Notes: a model not told the origin generated them from the letters alone. A stretch of DNA of 64,000 nucleotides from Paradevosia sp036499825 (GCA_036499825.1 DASYCZ010000008.1:93335-157334); one strand, 5' to 3'; shown: positions 16,452-25,554, numbered from the stretch's first letter. A program made the numbers and translations.

Positions 16452-17546
16452 ATGGCCAATGACACGCTTGCCGCTCCCACCGAACCCCGCAAGGGCATGC
16501 CCGCGACCAAGATTGCGGAGGCTGCGTTCAAGGAACGGTTCCTCGGGCAATATATCGATCCAGCCTTCGATAGCTTGCGGGACGAACTGGAGAAGGTCGC
16601 CGCCGCCGCCTGGGATGGCTACAGCCATTCGCGCAAGAGTCCCAGGACGGTGAAGGCGGGGCCGGGTTACGCCGATCCCGACTATGACCTGGCGGTCGAC
16701 TGGGTGAGGGCGCGCGACGCCCTCAAGGCGGCGGAAGCCGACTACAGGCAACAAGATCGGGCGCCGCGGGTACTGCTGATCAACGCCTCGCCCCGTAACG
16801 AGCATACGTGTCCGGGCGAGATGTCGAAATCCTATCGTCTGGCGGACCTCGCCAAGGCGCAACTGGAAGCGGACGGGGTGAGCGTCGAGGTGCTCGACCT
16901 GTCACTGCTGACGGCGGAATATGGCCGCAACATCCATCCATGCAAAGCGTGCTTTTCAACGGCGGCGCCGCTCTGCCATTGGCCCTGCTCGTGCTACCCC
17001 AACTATTCGCTGGGGCAGACGCAGGACTGGATGAACGACATCTATCCGATGTGGATGCGGGCCGACGGCATCATGATCGTGACGCCGGTGCACTGGTATC
17101 AGGTGTCGTCGCCGCTGAAGCTGATGATGGACCGGCTGGTTTGTGCCGATGGAGGCAATCCCGACCCGACCCTGACGCAGGGCAAGACGGCGGCGCTGGC
17201 GAAAAAACTGGAGCTCGATGGCTGGGATTATCCGCGTCCTCTCAAGGGACGGGTGTTTTCAGTGATCGTGCATGGCGACGTCGAAGGCGCAGAGGGCGTG
17301 CGGCGGTCGGTCTCGGACTGGCTGTCGTTCATGCACATGCTGCCAGCCGGCAAGAATGCCGAGGTCGATCGCTATATCGGTTATTGGCAGCCTTATGCGA
17401 CGAGCCATGAGGCGCTCGATGGCGACATCGCGGTGCAGGGCGAGGTCCGGAATGCCGCCAAGACACTGGGCGAGGCGGTGAAGGCCAAGCGCGCCGGAGC
17501 CCTGGTGATGCCAGGTGAGGATCTGCACCCGGTGCGGCAGAAATAG
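16452..17546 (+). CDS. NAD(P)H-dependent FMN reductase/flavodoxin-like protein
   Basis: A 364-residue cytosolic protein. Residues 97-255 form a flavodoxin-like domain: LLINASPRNEHTCPG matches the phosphate-binding loop of NADPH-dependent FMN reductases, VTPVHWYQVSSPLKLMMDRLV the flavin-contacting segment. The loop between (CKACFSTAAPLCHWPCSCYP) carries five cysteines, more than a plain flavoprotein needs; a metal or Fe-S site is possible but not shown. The N-terminal ~95 residues are a helical extension not typical of the core family. ATG 16452 follows AGAGGAACC. Physiological electron acceptor unknown. Confidence 0.8.
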   Translation: MANDTLAAPTEPRKGMPATKIAEAAFKERFLGQYIDPAFDSLRDELEKVAAAAWDGYSHSRKSPRTVKAGPGYADPDYDLAVDWVRARDALKAAEADYRQQDRAPRVLLINASPRNEHTCPGEMSKSYRLADLAKAQLEADGVSVEVLDLSLLTAEYGRNIHPCKACFSTAAPLCHWPCSCYPNYSLGQTQDWMNDIYPMWMRADGIMIVTPVHWYQVSSPLKLMMDRLVCADGGNPDPTLTQGKTAALAKKLELDGWDYPRPLKGRVFSVIVHGDVEGAEGVRRSVSDWLSFMHMLPAGKNAEVDRYIGYWQPYATSHEALDGDIAVQGEVRNAAKTLGEAVKAKRAGALVMPGEDLHPVRQK

Positions 17547-17555
17547 CCGCCGGGG

Positions 17556-18425
17556 TTACGGCTGCATGGCCGTCAGCACCATGGAGAGATCGCCCATATT
17601 GGTGCTGAGGAGGGCACGGTAGGGGATGAAATAGCCGGTGTCGCCATAGGGGGCGTACCAGACCAGGATGCGGTCGCTCTTGGCCAGGTAGTTGGTGATT
17701 TCGGACGTGGTGAAATGGCCCGAGATCGGCATGTACCTGACGCTGCACAGGACGACGGGCCCCTGATAGCCGGTCCGCGGAGAGGTGGCGGTGTCGTCGG
17801 AATTGTAGTTCATGGCGAGGTCGAAGCGCTCCACGCCAGTGAATACGTGCATCTTGCGGTTGCACAGCGACTTGTCGAGACTGCCGCCCTTGATGACGAA
17901 GGAGGCGAGGAAGTCGTTGACGTTGCTGAGGTGCGAGCGCTCGATCGGCACGCGGTCGACATTGTCGACGATGGGCGGATTGACCACGAAGGACGAGACG
18001 TTCTTGCCTGCAAAGCCGACCTTGATGGAGAAATCCTCGCCATTGGCATGGGTCAACAGGTCGAACTTCTGGGAAGTCAGCACAGGCGAGGTGGAAAGCC
18101 CCGCTGAATCAACCTTGGCGGTGCCGCTGGCGACCATCTGGCCGAGCCCGCTGACATTGGCCGAGACCTCCATGTCGTAGCGTTTGCCGTCGTCGTTGAG
18201 ATTGACGCCCACCGTGGCGATATTGATGCCGCCCAGGGTAATCACATAGCTGGCGGTGCCGGCCATGGGCGCTGCGGCAGCCGGGGCAGCAACGAGCGTT
18301 GAAGCCAAGACGAGGGCGGCGACCGCCCCAAAACCTTTAGAACGGGCCAAAGGGAACCTCTGCTGCAAAACCGACGAACGCCCCTCTGGCGGGGCCGAAT
18401 CACCTTTCAACGAAAATGCGCCCAT
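17556..18425 (-). CDS. exported DUF3108 domain protein
   Basis: A 289-residue protein with an uncleaved-looking basic start, then a signal segment (FGAVAALVLASTLVAAPAAAA, about residues 32-52) and a beta-rich domain matching DUF3108 (ASYVITLGGINIATVGVNLN, later GRxxY-like and FIPYRALLSTNMG). The family is periplasmic and of unknown function. In Rhizobiales it commonly lies divergent from the L28 gene, as here. The first ~30 residues before the signal may be untranslated; a TTG start nearer LQQRFPLARSKG is an alternative. Confidence 0.78.
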   Translation of the reverse strand: MGAFSLKGDSAPPEGRSSVLQQRFPLARSKGFGAVAALVLASTLVAAPAAAAPMAGTASYVITLGGINIATVGVNLNDDGKRYDMEVSANVSGLGQMVASGTAKVDSAGLSTSPVLTSQKFDLLTHANGEDFSIKVGFAGKNVSSFVVNPPIVDNVDRVPIERSHLSNVNDFLASFVIKGGSLDKSLCNRKMHVFTGVERFDLAMNYNSDDTATSPRTGYQGPVVLCSVRYMPISGHFTTSEITNYLAKSDRILVWYAPYGDTGYFIPYRALLSTNMGDLSMVLTAMQP

Positions 18426-18582
18426 GACTCTCGGGGTGCAAGCACGCGATGGTCACAACACCGTCGTGAAAGCTTGACGGAGGGCGCCGGTTTCTCTATG
18501 GAGACGCCAGATTTCAGGAAATGCTGGCCCGTCGCGGGGCACGATCCCCGCCGAGAGCCTTTATGCAACAGGATAGACCCAA

Positions 18583-18867
18583 ATGGCACGGCGTTGTGAA
18601 CTCACCGGCAAGGGCGTAATGACGGGGAACACCGTGAGCCACGCGCTCAATCGTACCCGCCGCCGCTTTCTGCCCAATCTCGTCCATGTGACGCTGATCT
18701 CGGAGACGTTGAATCGCTCCGTGAAGCTGCGCATTTCCGCCCATGCGCTGCGCTCGGTCGAGCACCGCGGTGGCCTCGATGCGTTCCTGCTCAAGCAGAG
18801 CGACGAGGACCTGTCGGTCAATGCGCTGGCGCTGAAGAAAGAAGTGCGCGCCGCTCAGGCCGCCTAA
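18583..18867 (+). CDS. rpmB: 50S ribosomal protein L28
   Basis: A 94-residue basic protein, full length for the alphaproteobacterial form (longer than the ~78 residues of E. coli L28). The start MARRCELTGKGVMTGN-VSHA and the RFLPNLVHV segment are diagnostic. It binds 23S rRNA in the large subunit. Only one Cys is left (C5), so the zinc-binding version is not encoded here. A terminator follows within 30 bp of the stop. Confidence 0.96.
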   Translation: MARRCELTGKGVMTGNTVSHALNRTRRRFLPNLVHVTLISETLNRSVKLRISAHALRSVEHRGGLDAFLLKQSDEDLSVNALALKKEVRAAQAA

Positions 18868-18892
18868 GCTTCTTCAACTGCCCGAAATTTTG

Positions 18893-18929
18893 CCGCGCGG
18901 ACCGCAAGGTGCGCGCGGTTTCGTATTTT
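18893..18929 (+). terminator. intrinsic terminator after rpmB
   Basis: ccgcgcg (18893-18899) pairs with cgcgcgg (18912-18918); an inner acc/ggt pair extends the stem around a GCAA tetraloop. It is followed by TTTCGTATTTT. A second small hairpin, tcgaggg-gaag-ccctcga (18929-18946), follows directly, before the VUT-family gene. Confidence 0.75.
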
Positions 18930-18997
18930 CGAGGGGAAGCCCTCGAACACCAGCGCCGGTCTTATGCCGGAGATGCGGTTTACATAGAGGTGCATGA

Positions 18998-19648
18998 ATG
19001 CTCGCTCGCATGAAGACGCCGCGCTTTGCGGCGGCCGTTATCGCCATGATCATCGTGGTTACGGCGTCCAATATCCTGGTGCAGTTTCCCCTGCATGTGG
19101 CCTTCGCCGGCATCGACTTCGGCGATATCCTGACCTGGGGCGCTTTCACCTATCCGCTGGCTTTCCTGGTTTCGGACCTGACCAACCGCACGTTCGGCGC
19201 GGCGCTGGCGCGCGTGGTGGTGGTGATCGGCTTTGCGGTGGCCGTGGTGCTGTCGGTGTATCTGTCGACGCCCCGCATCGCCCTCGCCTCGGGAACGGCA
19301 TTCCTCGTCGGACAGCTGCTCGACATTTCGGTGTTCTCGCAGCTGCGCCGGCTGATGTGGTGGCTGCCGCCGCTGGCGGGCTCGCTGCTGGGCTCGGCGC
19401 TCGACACCATCATCTTCTTTTCGCTGGCCTTCGCGCCGGTCTTTGCAGGGATCGACCTGCTGTTCGGCATGGCGGACGGTTCGCTGCCCTTTCCGGCGGC
19501 GCTGCTGGGCGTCGGGCCGGAAGTGCCGTTATGGGTTGGGTTGGGGGCCGGCGATTTTGCCGTGAAGTTCCTGGCCGCGGCGCTGTTGCTGGTGCCCTAT
19601 CGCCTGATCATGGGCGCCCTGACGCAGCGCGCGGCGCTGGCGGCATAA
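18998..19648 (+). CDS. VUT family (YhhQ-like) queuosine precursor transporter
   Basis: A 216-residue inner-membrane protein with about six helices. The segments FGDILTWGAFTYPLAFLVSDLTNR and SGTAFLVGQLLDISVFSQLRR match the VUT/YhhQ (ECF-S-like) family, members of which import queuosine precursors such as preQ0 or preQ1 for tRNA modification. ATG 18998 is taken; the second ATG at 19010 would also work. No queuosine biosynthesis gene is close by, and I found no clear preQ1 riboswitch in the 130-bp leader. Confidence 0.82.
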   Translation: MLARMKTPRFAAAVIAMIIVVTASNILVQFPLHVAFAGIDFGDILTWGAFTYPLAFLVSDLTNRTFGAALARVVVVIGFAVAVVLSVYLSTPRIALASGTAFLVGQLLDISVFSQLRRLMWWLPPLAGSLLGSALDTIIFFSLAFAPVFAGIDLLFGMADGSLPFPAALLGVGPEVPLWVGLGAGDFAVKFLAAALLLVPYRLIMGALTQRAALAA

Positions 19649-19653
19649 ACAAA

Positions 19654-19676
19654 TCCCCGGGCCGAAGACCCGGGGA
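19654..19676 (-). terminator. hairpin terminator between convergent genes
   Basis: The stem ccccggg (19655-19661) with cccgggg (19669-19675) plus one flanking A-T pair. The minus strand then reads ATTTGTTTA, a moderate U-tract for the L,D-transpeptidase gene. On the plus strand there is no T-run, so it would serve the VUT gene less well. Confidence 0.6.
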
Positions 19677-19701
19677 CGGTTGCAACGCCAAATGGAAGTG
19701 C

Positions 19702-20757
19702 CTATCCGCGGGTTTCCGGAACCGGCGCAGTGACGGCCGTCGGGTCGGTGGGCGTCGAGGCGACCGGCTGGGTCTTGCCGCCGAAAATGCCGCCGCCGAG
19801 ATTATTGAAGAAGCTGCCCAGGGCCTGGCCGCGGGCCTTGGCGGAAGCGTCGGCGGCTTCCTGCCGGGCGGCTGCGTCGGCGGTCGCCTGCTGCTTCTGG
19901 GTGATCGAGGCGACGGTGTTGTTGTAGGCGAGCTCGTCGGAGGCCTGCTTGGCCTCGAGCGCGGCCACCAGGCTCGGATCGCGGGTCAGGGGCGGGCAGA
20001 CCGAAGTCGGATCGAGCGGGCTGCCGCCGGGGCCGTTGGCGTTGAAGACATATTGCCGGTTGCAGACGTCCCAGGTGGGCGGACGATGGGTCAATTCGAA
20101 CTGGTCGTAGCCCTGCTTGATGTTCTTCCAGAACGCCATGTTCGGGCTGGTGCTGACCTTGGCGAGATTTTCCGGCGTCATGCGGAACGGATAGATCTCG
20201 AGCTGCACGCTCTTGTTGCCGCCACGGAAGCTTTCACGGGCCAGGGCATAGATGTCGGCGATGCTCTCGTCGGTCATGGCGTAGCAACCGGCCGACGAGC
20301 AATCGCCGTGCACCATGAGGTTGCTGCCGGTGCGGCCGTAGGAGCGATCAAACTTGTTGGGGTAACCGGTATTGAAGGACAGGTAATAGCCCGAGTTCGG
20401 GTTCATTAGCGCCGGGGTGATATTGTAGAAACCCTCGGGTGCCTGACGGTCGCCTTCCTTGACCTTGGGGCCGAGATCGCCCGACCAGGCGCAGATCTTG
20501 TAGGTGGTCAGCAGCTTGTAGTCGCCCGAGGACGACTGCTTCCAGATTTCGAGCTGGGAATCCTGCTTGAAAATACGGACCATCATGCCGGCGCCGGGTG
20601 TCGAGCCGATGGCGGCGATGCGGCTGACGAGGGCCTGGCTCAGAGGCTTGTTGGCCTTGGCGTTACCGCCGATGAACCCGCCCCCACAGGCGGACAGAGT
20701 CATCACGACGCCGAGCAGCAGCAGGGCTGCGGCAATCTTACGGATTGGACCAGTCAT
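19702..20757 (-). CDS. murein L,D-transpeptidase family lipoprotein (YkuD domain)
   Basis: A 351-residue exported protein with lipobox LSA-C24. The YkuD catalytic motif is H150-G-D-C-S-S-A-G-C158 with C158 the nucleophile, inside a domain of about residues 55-190 that forms 3-3 crosslinks or attaches lipoproteins to peptidoglycan; the layout is closest to the YafK-like branch. Residues 265-351 are Ala/Gln-rich and predicted coiled coil then disordered, ending in a Pro/Thr-rich tail. It is followed downstream on the same strand by no partner; accA lies upstream on the same strand with a 135-bp gap. Confidence 0.88.
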   Translation of the reverse strand: MTGPIRKIAAALLLLGVVMTLSACGGGFIGGNAKANKPLSQALVSRIAAIGSTPGAGMMVRIFKQDSQLEIWKQSSSGDYKLLTTYKICAWSGDLGPKVKEGDRQAPEGFYNITPALMNPNSGYYLSFNTGYPNKFDRSYGRTGSNLMVHGDCSSAGCYAMTDESIADIYALARESFRGGNKSVQLEIYPFRMTPENLAKVSTSPNMAFWKNIKQGYDQFELTHRPPTWDVCNRQYVFNANGPGGSPLDPTSVCPPLTRDPSLVAALEAKQASDELAYNNTVASITQKQQATADAAARQEAADASAKARGQALGSFFNNLGGGIFGGKTQPVASTPTDPTAVTAPVPETRG

Positions 20758-20892
20758 CGTTTTTAAAGCGACCCAAGTTCTGAATGCGACCGACGGGTGA
20801 TCTACTGCCCAAAAAGGGCGTGGTTACTTATCGATAACAAGACGAAGTGAATCGTTCATTACCACACCAGATCACGGTCCCGCGAGAGGGAT

Positions 20893-21852
20893 TCAGACGT
20901 TGAGGGCGGTGCCGATGGCGAGGAATTTTTCGCGCCGCTGCTCGCGGATTTCGAGCCTGCCCATGCTGCCCGGATAGGCCGCGAAAAACTCGGCGATGGC
21001 CTTGCGGGTATTGGCCATGACGGTATCCGGATGGCGGTGGGCGCCACCCGCAGGCTCGGCGATGATGCCGTCGATGACGTTGAAGCCGAGAAGATCCTGG
21101 GCGGTAATCTTCATGGCGTTGGCGACGTCCTGGGCCTTGCCGGCATCCTTCCACAGGATCGAGGCCGAAGCTTCTGGTGAGGCCACCGCATAAATGGCGT
21201 TTTCGAGCATCAGCACGCGATTGGCGGTGGCGATGGCGATGGCGCCCCCAGAGCCGCCTTCGCCGATGATGATGGCGAGATTGGGCACGCCGAGCTCAAG
21301 GCACTTTTCCGTCGAGCGGGCGATGGCCTCGGCCTGGCCGCGTTCCTCGGCGCCGATGCCCGGATAGGCGCCGGAGGTATCGACGAAGGAAACCACCGGA
21401 ATGTTGAAGCGGTCGGCCATATCCATGATGCGCACCGCCTTGCGGTATCCTTCAGGATTGGCCATGCCGAAATTATGCTTGAGCCGGGTCTCGGTGGAGT
21501 TGCCCTTTTCCTGGCCCAAAATGGCGACGGCAGTGCCGTCGATGCGGCCGAAGCCGGCCTGGATAGCGGAGTCTTCGGCGAACTTGCGGTCACCGGCCAG
21601 CGGCATCCATTCGGTGACGAGGGCGCGCACATAATCGGAGAAATGCGGGCGCTGCGCATGGCGCGCCACCTGTGTCTTCTGCCAGGGGGTGAGCTTTTTG
21701 TAGATATCGGCCAGCGCTTCGTCGGCGCGGGCAGAGAGGCGGGTCACCTCTTCATCGATGGACACCGCCTGGTCGGTGGCGGCCAGGGATTTCAGCTCGG
21801 CGATCTTGCCTTCGAGATCGGCAACCGGCTTTTCAAAATCGAGAAACTGCAT
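20893..21852 (-). CDS. accA: acetyl-CoA carboxylase carboxyltransferase subunit alpha
   Basis: A 319-residue cytosolic protein, full length for AccA. With AccD it transfers the carboxyl group from carboxybiotin to acetyl-CoA, giving malonyl-CoA for fatty acid synthesis. The start MQFLDFEKPVADLEGKI, the segments RHAQRPHFSDYV and FVDTSGAYPGIGAEERGQAE, and GEGGSGGAIAI (oxyanion-forming glycines) are canonical. It sits next to an L,D-transpeptidase gene and close to xerD, a usual order in Rhizobiales. Confidence 0.97.
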   Translation of the reverse strand: MQFLDFEKPVADLEGKIAELKSLAATDQAVSIDEEVTRLSARADEALADIYKKLTPWQKTQVARHAQRPHFSDYVRALVTEWMPLAGDRKFAEDSAIQAGFGRIDGTAVAILGQEKGNSTETRLKHNFGMANPEGYRKAVRIMDMADRFNIPVVSFVDTSGAYPGIGAEERGQAEAIARSTEKCLELGVPNLAIIIGEGGSGGAIAIATANRVLMLENAIYAVASPEASASILWKDAGKAQDVANAMKITAQDLLGFNVIDGIIAEPAGGAHRHPDTVMANTRKAIAEFFAAYPGSMGRLEIREQRREKFLAIGTALNV

Positions 21853-22029
21853 TCACCCGCCCATTTAGGTCATTTGTATTGACCAACCATCGGCGCCTGC
21901 TGTCGCCGGTCAAAGTGGCCGGAAAGTGGCCGCGCGGCCGACAGGAGTCAAGCCGCCGCCTCGCGGGGGTTTCTCCGGAGGGGCGATTCGGGTAGCGATC
22001 GGGGCTCAACCGGGCGCCGCGGGGTCAGT

Positions 22030-22557
22030 ATGCCGAAAGCCATTGTGATCGAGGGACATGCAATCGTATCGGCGGATGGAATGATCGCCGATCGCGATGG
22101 CGGCATGCCGGCCGCGCTGCGCAACGATGCCGACTGGCAACGGTTCCAGCAGGCGCTGGACAGGGCAGCGCTGGTGGTGTTGGGGCGGCTGGGACATGAG
22201 CGGCACCCCAACCCGGGCAGGCAGCGGCTGGTCTTCACACACAGTGTCGCGGGGTTGCAGCCGGCGGGCCTGGCGCAGTACTGGAACCCGGAAGCCGGAA
22301 CACTGGCGGAGACGCTGGCAGCGATCGGGGTTGTGGCGGGCACCGTGGCGGTGACGGGCGGGACCGGGGTGTTCGACTATTTCCTGCCGCATTATGACGG
22401 GTTCGCTCTGGCGGAAGTGCATGGCTTCGTGGTGCCGGACGGACGGCCGTGCTTTTCGCAAGGTCATCCGCGGGCGGTGCTGGCCCGGCACGGGTTGCGA
22501 CCGGCAGCGTTCGAGATGATCGACAGCGGCGTGAGCCTTACGCACTGGCGCCGTTGA
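22030..22557 (+). CDS. dihydrofolate reductase/RibD C-terminal-like protein
   Basis: A 175-residue cytosolic protein. The start VIEGHAIVSADGMIADRDGGMP resembles the DHFR fold N-terminus, ALVVLGRLGHER matches the segment after helix C, and VAVTGGTGVFDYFLPHYDGFALAEVHG matches the nucleotide-binding GGxxxF motif of DHFR/RibD reductases. This supports an NADPH-dependent reductase fold; the substrate is unknown and it is shorter in its loops than true FolA. It is convergent with xerD, one base apart. Confidence 0.68.
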   Translation: MPKAIVIEGHAIVSADGMIADRDGGMPAALRNDADWQRFQQALDRAALVVLGRLGHERHPNPGRQRLVFTHSVAGLQPAGLAQYWNPEAGTLAETLAAIGVVAGTVAVTGGTGVFDYFLPHYDGFALAEVHGFVVPDGRPCFSQGHPRAVLARHGLRPAAFEMIDSGVSLTHWRR

Positions 22558-22558
22558 G

Positions 22559-23473
22559 CTAGTTGTCCCCGGCGAGGGGATGGTGCGTTTCGACCAGGGT
22601 GCGGAGCTTGTCGTCGAGGACGTGGGTATAGATCTGGGTCGTCGAGATATCGGCATGGCCGAGCAGCATCTGCACGACGCGGAGATCGGCGCCATTGGCG
22701 AGCAGATGACTGGCGAAGGCGTGGCGCAGCACGTGCGGGGCCACCCGGTCGGCACCGATCCCTGCACGGCCGGCGAGCGACTTGAGATCGCGAGCGAAAA
22801 CCTGGCGAGCAAGATAGCCATCCTCGCCGGCGGCGGGAAACAGGAACGGGCCGGGAGGCAGGGTCTTCACATAAGACTTGATGGCGTCGCGGGTGCGGTC
22901 GTTGACCGGGACGATACGCTCCTTGTTGCCCTTGCCGCGGATGGTCAGGTAGCTGGCGTCGCGCATGACGGCACTGCGCTTGAGGCTGACGAGTTCGGAG
23001 ACGCGCATGCCGGTGGCATAGAGCAATTCGAGCAGCACATAGAGGCGGAGGGATATGGCCTGTTTCTGCGGCGTGGCTTCTGCCGACGCCTCGGCCTCGG
23101 CGGTTGCCAGCAGGTGGTCGACATCGGCGACGGAGAGAACCTTGGGCAGCGGCCGGCGCGCCTTGGGGCTGGCGACGATACGGGTCGGATCGTCCGTGCG
23201 GACGGCGTCGGCGCACAAAAAGCGGTGGAATTGCCGGATGGCGCTGAGCTTGCGGGCACTGGAGGAAGCCGAGAGACCTTCGGCGTCGAGGCTGGCCAGA
23301 TAGGAGACCACCTGTTCGCGCGTGGCGGTGACCGGGTCGGCTTTCTCGGTAGCGAGGAACGCCGCATAGGCTGCAAGATCACGCCCATAGGCGGCGAGCG
23401 TGTTGGCGGCGGCACCGCGCTCGGCGCTCATCATTTCGAGGAAGGCGTCGATATGAAGGCTCGCCCGGCTCAT
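22559..23473 (-). CDS. xerD: site-specific tyrosine recombinase XerD
   Basis: A 304-residue tyrosine recombinase that, with XerC, resolves chromosome dimers at dif under FtsK control. The SAM-like N-terminal domain covers about residues 1-95; catalytic residues R157, K181, H247-x2-R250, H273 and Y282 are all present (APHVLRHAFASH, LGHADISTTQIYTHV). Length and the housekeeping neighbourhood (accA, aroK) argue for the cellular XerD rather than a phage integrase. Its start overlaps the stop of the small membrane protein gene by 4 bp (ATGA). Confidence 0.93.
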   Translation of the reverse strand: MSRASLHIDAFLEMMSAERGAAANTLAAYGRDLAAYAAFLATEKADPVTATREQVVSYLASLDAEGLSASSSARKLSAIRQFHRFLCADAVRTDDPTRIVASPKARRPLPKVLSVADVDHLLATAEAEASAEATPQKQAISLRLYVLLELLYATGMRVSELVSLKRSAVMRDASYLTIRGKGNKERIVPVNDRTRDAIKSYVKTLPPGPFLFPAAGEDGYLARQVFARDLKSLAGRAGIGADRVAPHVLRHAFASHLLANGADLRVVQMLLGHADISTTQIYTHVLDDKLRTLVETHHPLAGDN

Positions 23474-23700
23474 GGGGCCGGCGCTGGACTGGCGGGCGGC
23501 GCAGGCGTAGCCGGCGGTGACGTGGTGATGACCGTCGGCAGCAGGGAATCAGCGGCTTGCGGGTTCAGGTCGCGCGGCGGGATCTTGACGGTGATCTCCT
23601 TGACGCCGGGATCGACCATGACGGTCAGCGCGTACAGGGCGCCGTAGCCGAGGCCGACCAGGAACAACAGAGCGACAATGAGACGGATCAGGGTCGGCAT
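23470..23700 (-). CDS. small single-helix membrane protein upstream of xerD
   Basis: A 76-residue protein of unknown function: one N-terminal membrane helix (residues 5-28, LIVALLFLVGLGYGALYAL), a short conserved-looking VKEITVKIPPRDLNPQ segment, and a Pro/Ala-rich tail exposed on the periplasmic side if the helix is an anchor. It is translationally coupled to xerD by a 4-bp overlap. Small proteins of this form occupy the same place beside xerD in other Rhizobiales. Confidence 0.72.
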   Translation of the reverse strand: MPTLIRLIVALLFLVGLGYGALYALTVMVDPGVKEITVKIPPRDLNPQAADSLLPTVITTSPPATPAPPASPAPAP

Positions 23701-23839
23701 GGTTGGTACTATGACGCCAATTTCTGAACAATTGCTGGCTTTTTACGCTACTCGCGCGGACGTGAGCGTAAGAGCGGCAGCTTGACATTGTCCGCCGCCA
23801 AGGCTTGAACCGCCGAAGCGATTTTCCCGGAGCGCCGCG

Positions 23840-24427
23840 GTGACCCTAGCCTCTATCCAAGAAGAGCTCGTTGCCAGCCTGGGCGGGCGGCCGCTGGTGC
23901 TGGTCGGGATGATGGGCGCCGGCAAGACTACGGTCGGGCGCCGCATCGCCAACAAGCTGGGCAGATTGTTCGTCGACAGCGACGAGGAGATCGAGAAAGC
24001 CGCCAACATGACGATCGAGGAAATCTTCGCGGCGCATGGCGAGGGCGAGTTCCGGGCCGGCGAGGCGCGGGTGATCTCGCGGCTGATGCGTGAAGACAAC
24101 ATCGTGCTGGCGACCGGCGGGGGCGCCTTCGTCAATGCCGAGACGCGGGAATTGATCAAGGCCTGCGCGGTGTCGGTATGGATCAAGGCGGATTTCGAGC
24201 TGCTGTTCGCGCGGGTATCGCGGCGCTCCAACCGGCCGTTGCTGAAGACCGCCAATCCGCGCCAGAGCCTCAAGACGCTGATCGATGCACGCTATCCCAT
24301 TTATGCGGAAGCCGACGTGACGGTGATCTCCAAGGACGTGCCGCAGGACGTGGTCGCCAATGAGGTGATCGAACGGGTGGCGACCTATCTTTCCACGCCA
24401 GGAACGGAGACGCACCATGCCGGATGA
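23840..24427 (+). CDS. aroK: shikimate kinase
   Basis: A 195-residue P-loop kinase that phosphorylates shikimate in the chorismate pathway. Walker A is GMMGAGKT (23-30), followed by GRRIANKLGRLFVDSDEEIE, which has the DxD-type metal/shikimate site, and the GEGEFRAGEARVI segment. The start is GTG 23840. The 3' end overlaps aroB by 11 bp, the usual arrangement for translational coupling of the two shikimate enzymes. It is divergent from the small membrane protein/xerD pair. Confidence 0.96.
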   Translation: MTLASIQEELVASLGGRPLVLVGMMGAGKTTVGRRIANKLGRLFVDSDEEIEKAANMTIEEIFAAHGEGEFRAGEARVISRLMREDNIVLATGGGAFVNAETRELIKACAVSVWIKADFELLFARVSRRSNRPLLKTANPRQSLKTLIDARYPIYAEADVTVISKDVPQDVVANEVIERVATYLSTPGTETHHAG

Positions 24428-25532
24428 AACGCAGCATCTGGTGCATGTGCCGCTCGGCGAGCGGGCCTATGACATCTTCATCGGCCGGAGGCTGCTGGAA
24501 GGCGCCGGGGAACGGCTGAAACAGATGTTTCCGGGCCGGCGCTTCGGCATCGTGACGGACGAGCATGTGGCGGCGGCGCAATTGCCGCGCCTGACGCACT
24601 CGCTGGACGCGGCGGGACTGGCCTATACGGTGATCACCATGCCGGCAGGCGAGGCCACGAAGTCGTTTGCCCGGTTCGGCGAAGTGGTCGACGGGATTCT
24701 CGCCGCAAGGCTGGAGCGCGGCGACCTGGTGGTGGCGTTGGGCGGCGGCGTGATCGGCGATCTCGCCGGTTTCGCGGCGGCCGTGGCGCGGCGCGGCATG
24801 GATTTCGTGCAGATTCCGACGTCACTGCTGGCACAGGTGGATTCATCGGTGGGCGGCAAGACCGGCATCAACTCGCCCTATGGCAAGAACCTGATCGGCG
24901 CCTTCCACCAGCCCAAGCTGGTCCTGGCCGATCTCGATGCCCTCGATACGCTGCCGGAGCGGGAATTCGCCGCTGGCTATGCGGAAGTGGTGAAATACGG
25001 CCTCATCGACGACGAGGACTTCTATTTCTGGCTGGAAGAAAAGCAGCCCGAGATTTTCGCCGGTGGGCCGGCACGTGCAGAGGCGATCGCGCGCGCCTGC
25101 GCCGCCAAGACGCGGTTCGTTCTGGCGGACGAGAAGGAAACGGGCGTGCGGGCGTTGCTCAATCTCGGCCACACCTTCGGGCACGCGCTGGAAACGGCGA
25201 CGGGCTATTCGGACCGGCTGCTGCATGGCGAGGGCGTCGCCATCGGCATGGTGCTGGCGCATGGCTTTTCGGCCCGCTTAGGGCTGGCGCCATCGCAGGA
25301 TACCGGTCGGGTGGTACAGCATCTGAAGCTGTCGGGACTGCCGACCCGGATTGCCGACATTCCGGGAGAGAGACTGCCGGTGGATATGCTGATGAAGAAC
25401 ATCGCACAGGACAAGAAGGTGGTACGCGGAGCGCTGACCTTTATCCTGACGCGGGGAATCGGCAAGGCCTTCATCGAAAAGCAGGTCGATGGAGATGAAG
25501 TGCGGCGTTTCCTCGAAGAAGCGTCGGAATAG
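24417..25532 (+). CDS. aroB: 3-dehydroquinate synthase
   Basis: A 371-residue NAD- and zinc/cobalt-dependent enzyme making 3-dehydroquinate from DAHP. The glycine-rich GGGVIGDLAGFAAAVARRG, the PTSLLAQVDSSVGGKTGIN segment and the metal-binding LNLGHTFGHALE motif are all canonical. It overlaps aroK. In many Rhizobiales a CorC/HlyC-type membrane gene follows; here only 139 bp of repeat-like sequence separates it from the convergent BolA gene. Confidence 0.97.
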   Translation: MPDETQHLVHVPLGERAYDIFIGRRLLEGAGERLKQMFPGRRFGIVTDEHVAAAQLPRLTHSLDAAGLAYTVITMPAGEATKSFARFGEVVDGILAARLERGDLVVALGGGVIGDLAGFAAAVARRGMDFVQIPTSLLAQVDSSVGGKTGINSPYGKNLIGAFHQPKLVLADLDALDTLPEREFAAGYAEVVKYGLIDDEDFYFWLEEKQPEIFAGGPARAEAIARACAAKTRFVLADEKETGVRALLNLGHTFGHALETATGYSDRLLHGEGVAIGMVLAHGFSARLGLAPSQDTGRVVQHLKLSGLPTRIADIPGERLPVDMLMKNIAQDKKVVRGALTFILTRGIGKAFIEKQVDGDEVRRFLEEASE

Positions 25533-25554
25533 GGACTGGGGCGAGGGAAGGCTT

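Noticed and set aside
18868..18997. preQ1 riboswitch upstream of the VUT/YhhQ-type gene
   Set aside because: I could not find the short AGAGG...ACAACCCUCU-type core or the larger class II/III layout; only a terminator and a simple hairpin are present.
22559..23473. Phage-type integrase marking a mobile element
   Set aside because: Length, catalytic set and neighbours (accA, aroK, conserved small gene) identify housekeeping XerD; there are no att-like direct repeats or phage genes.
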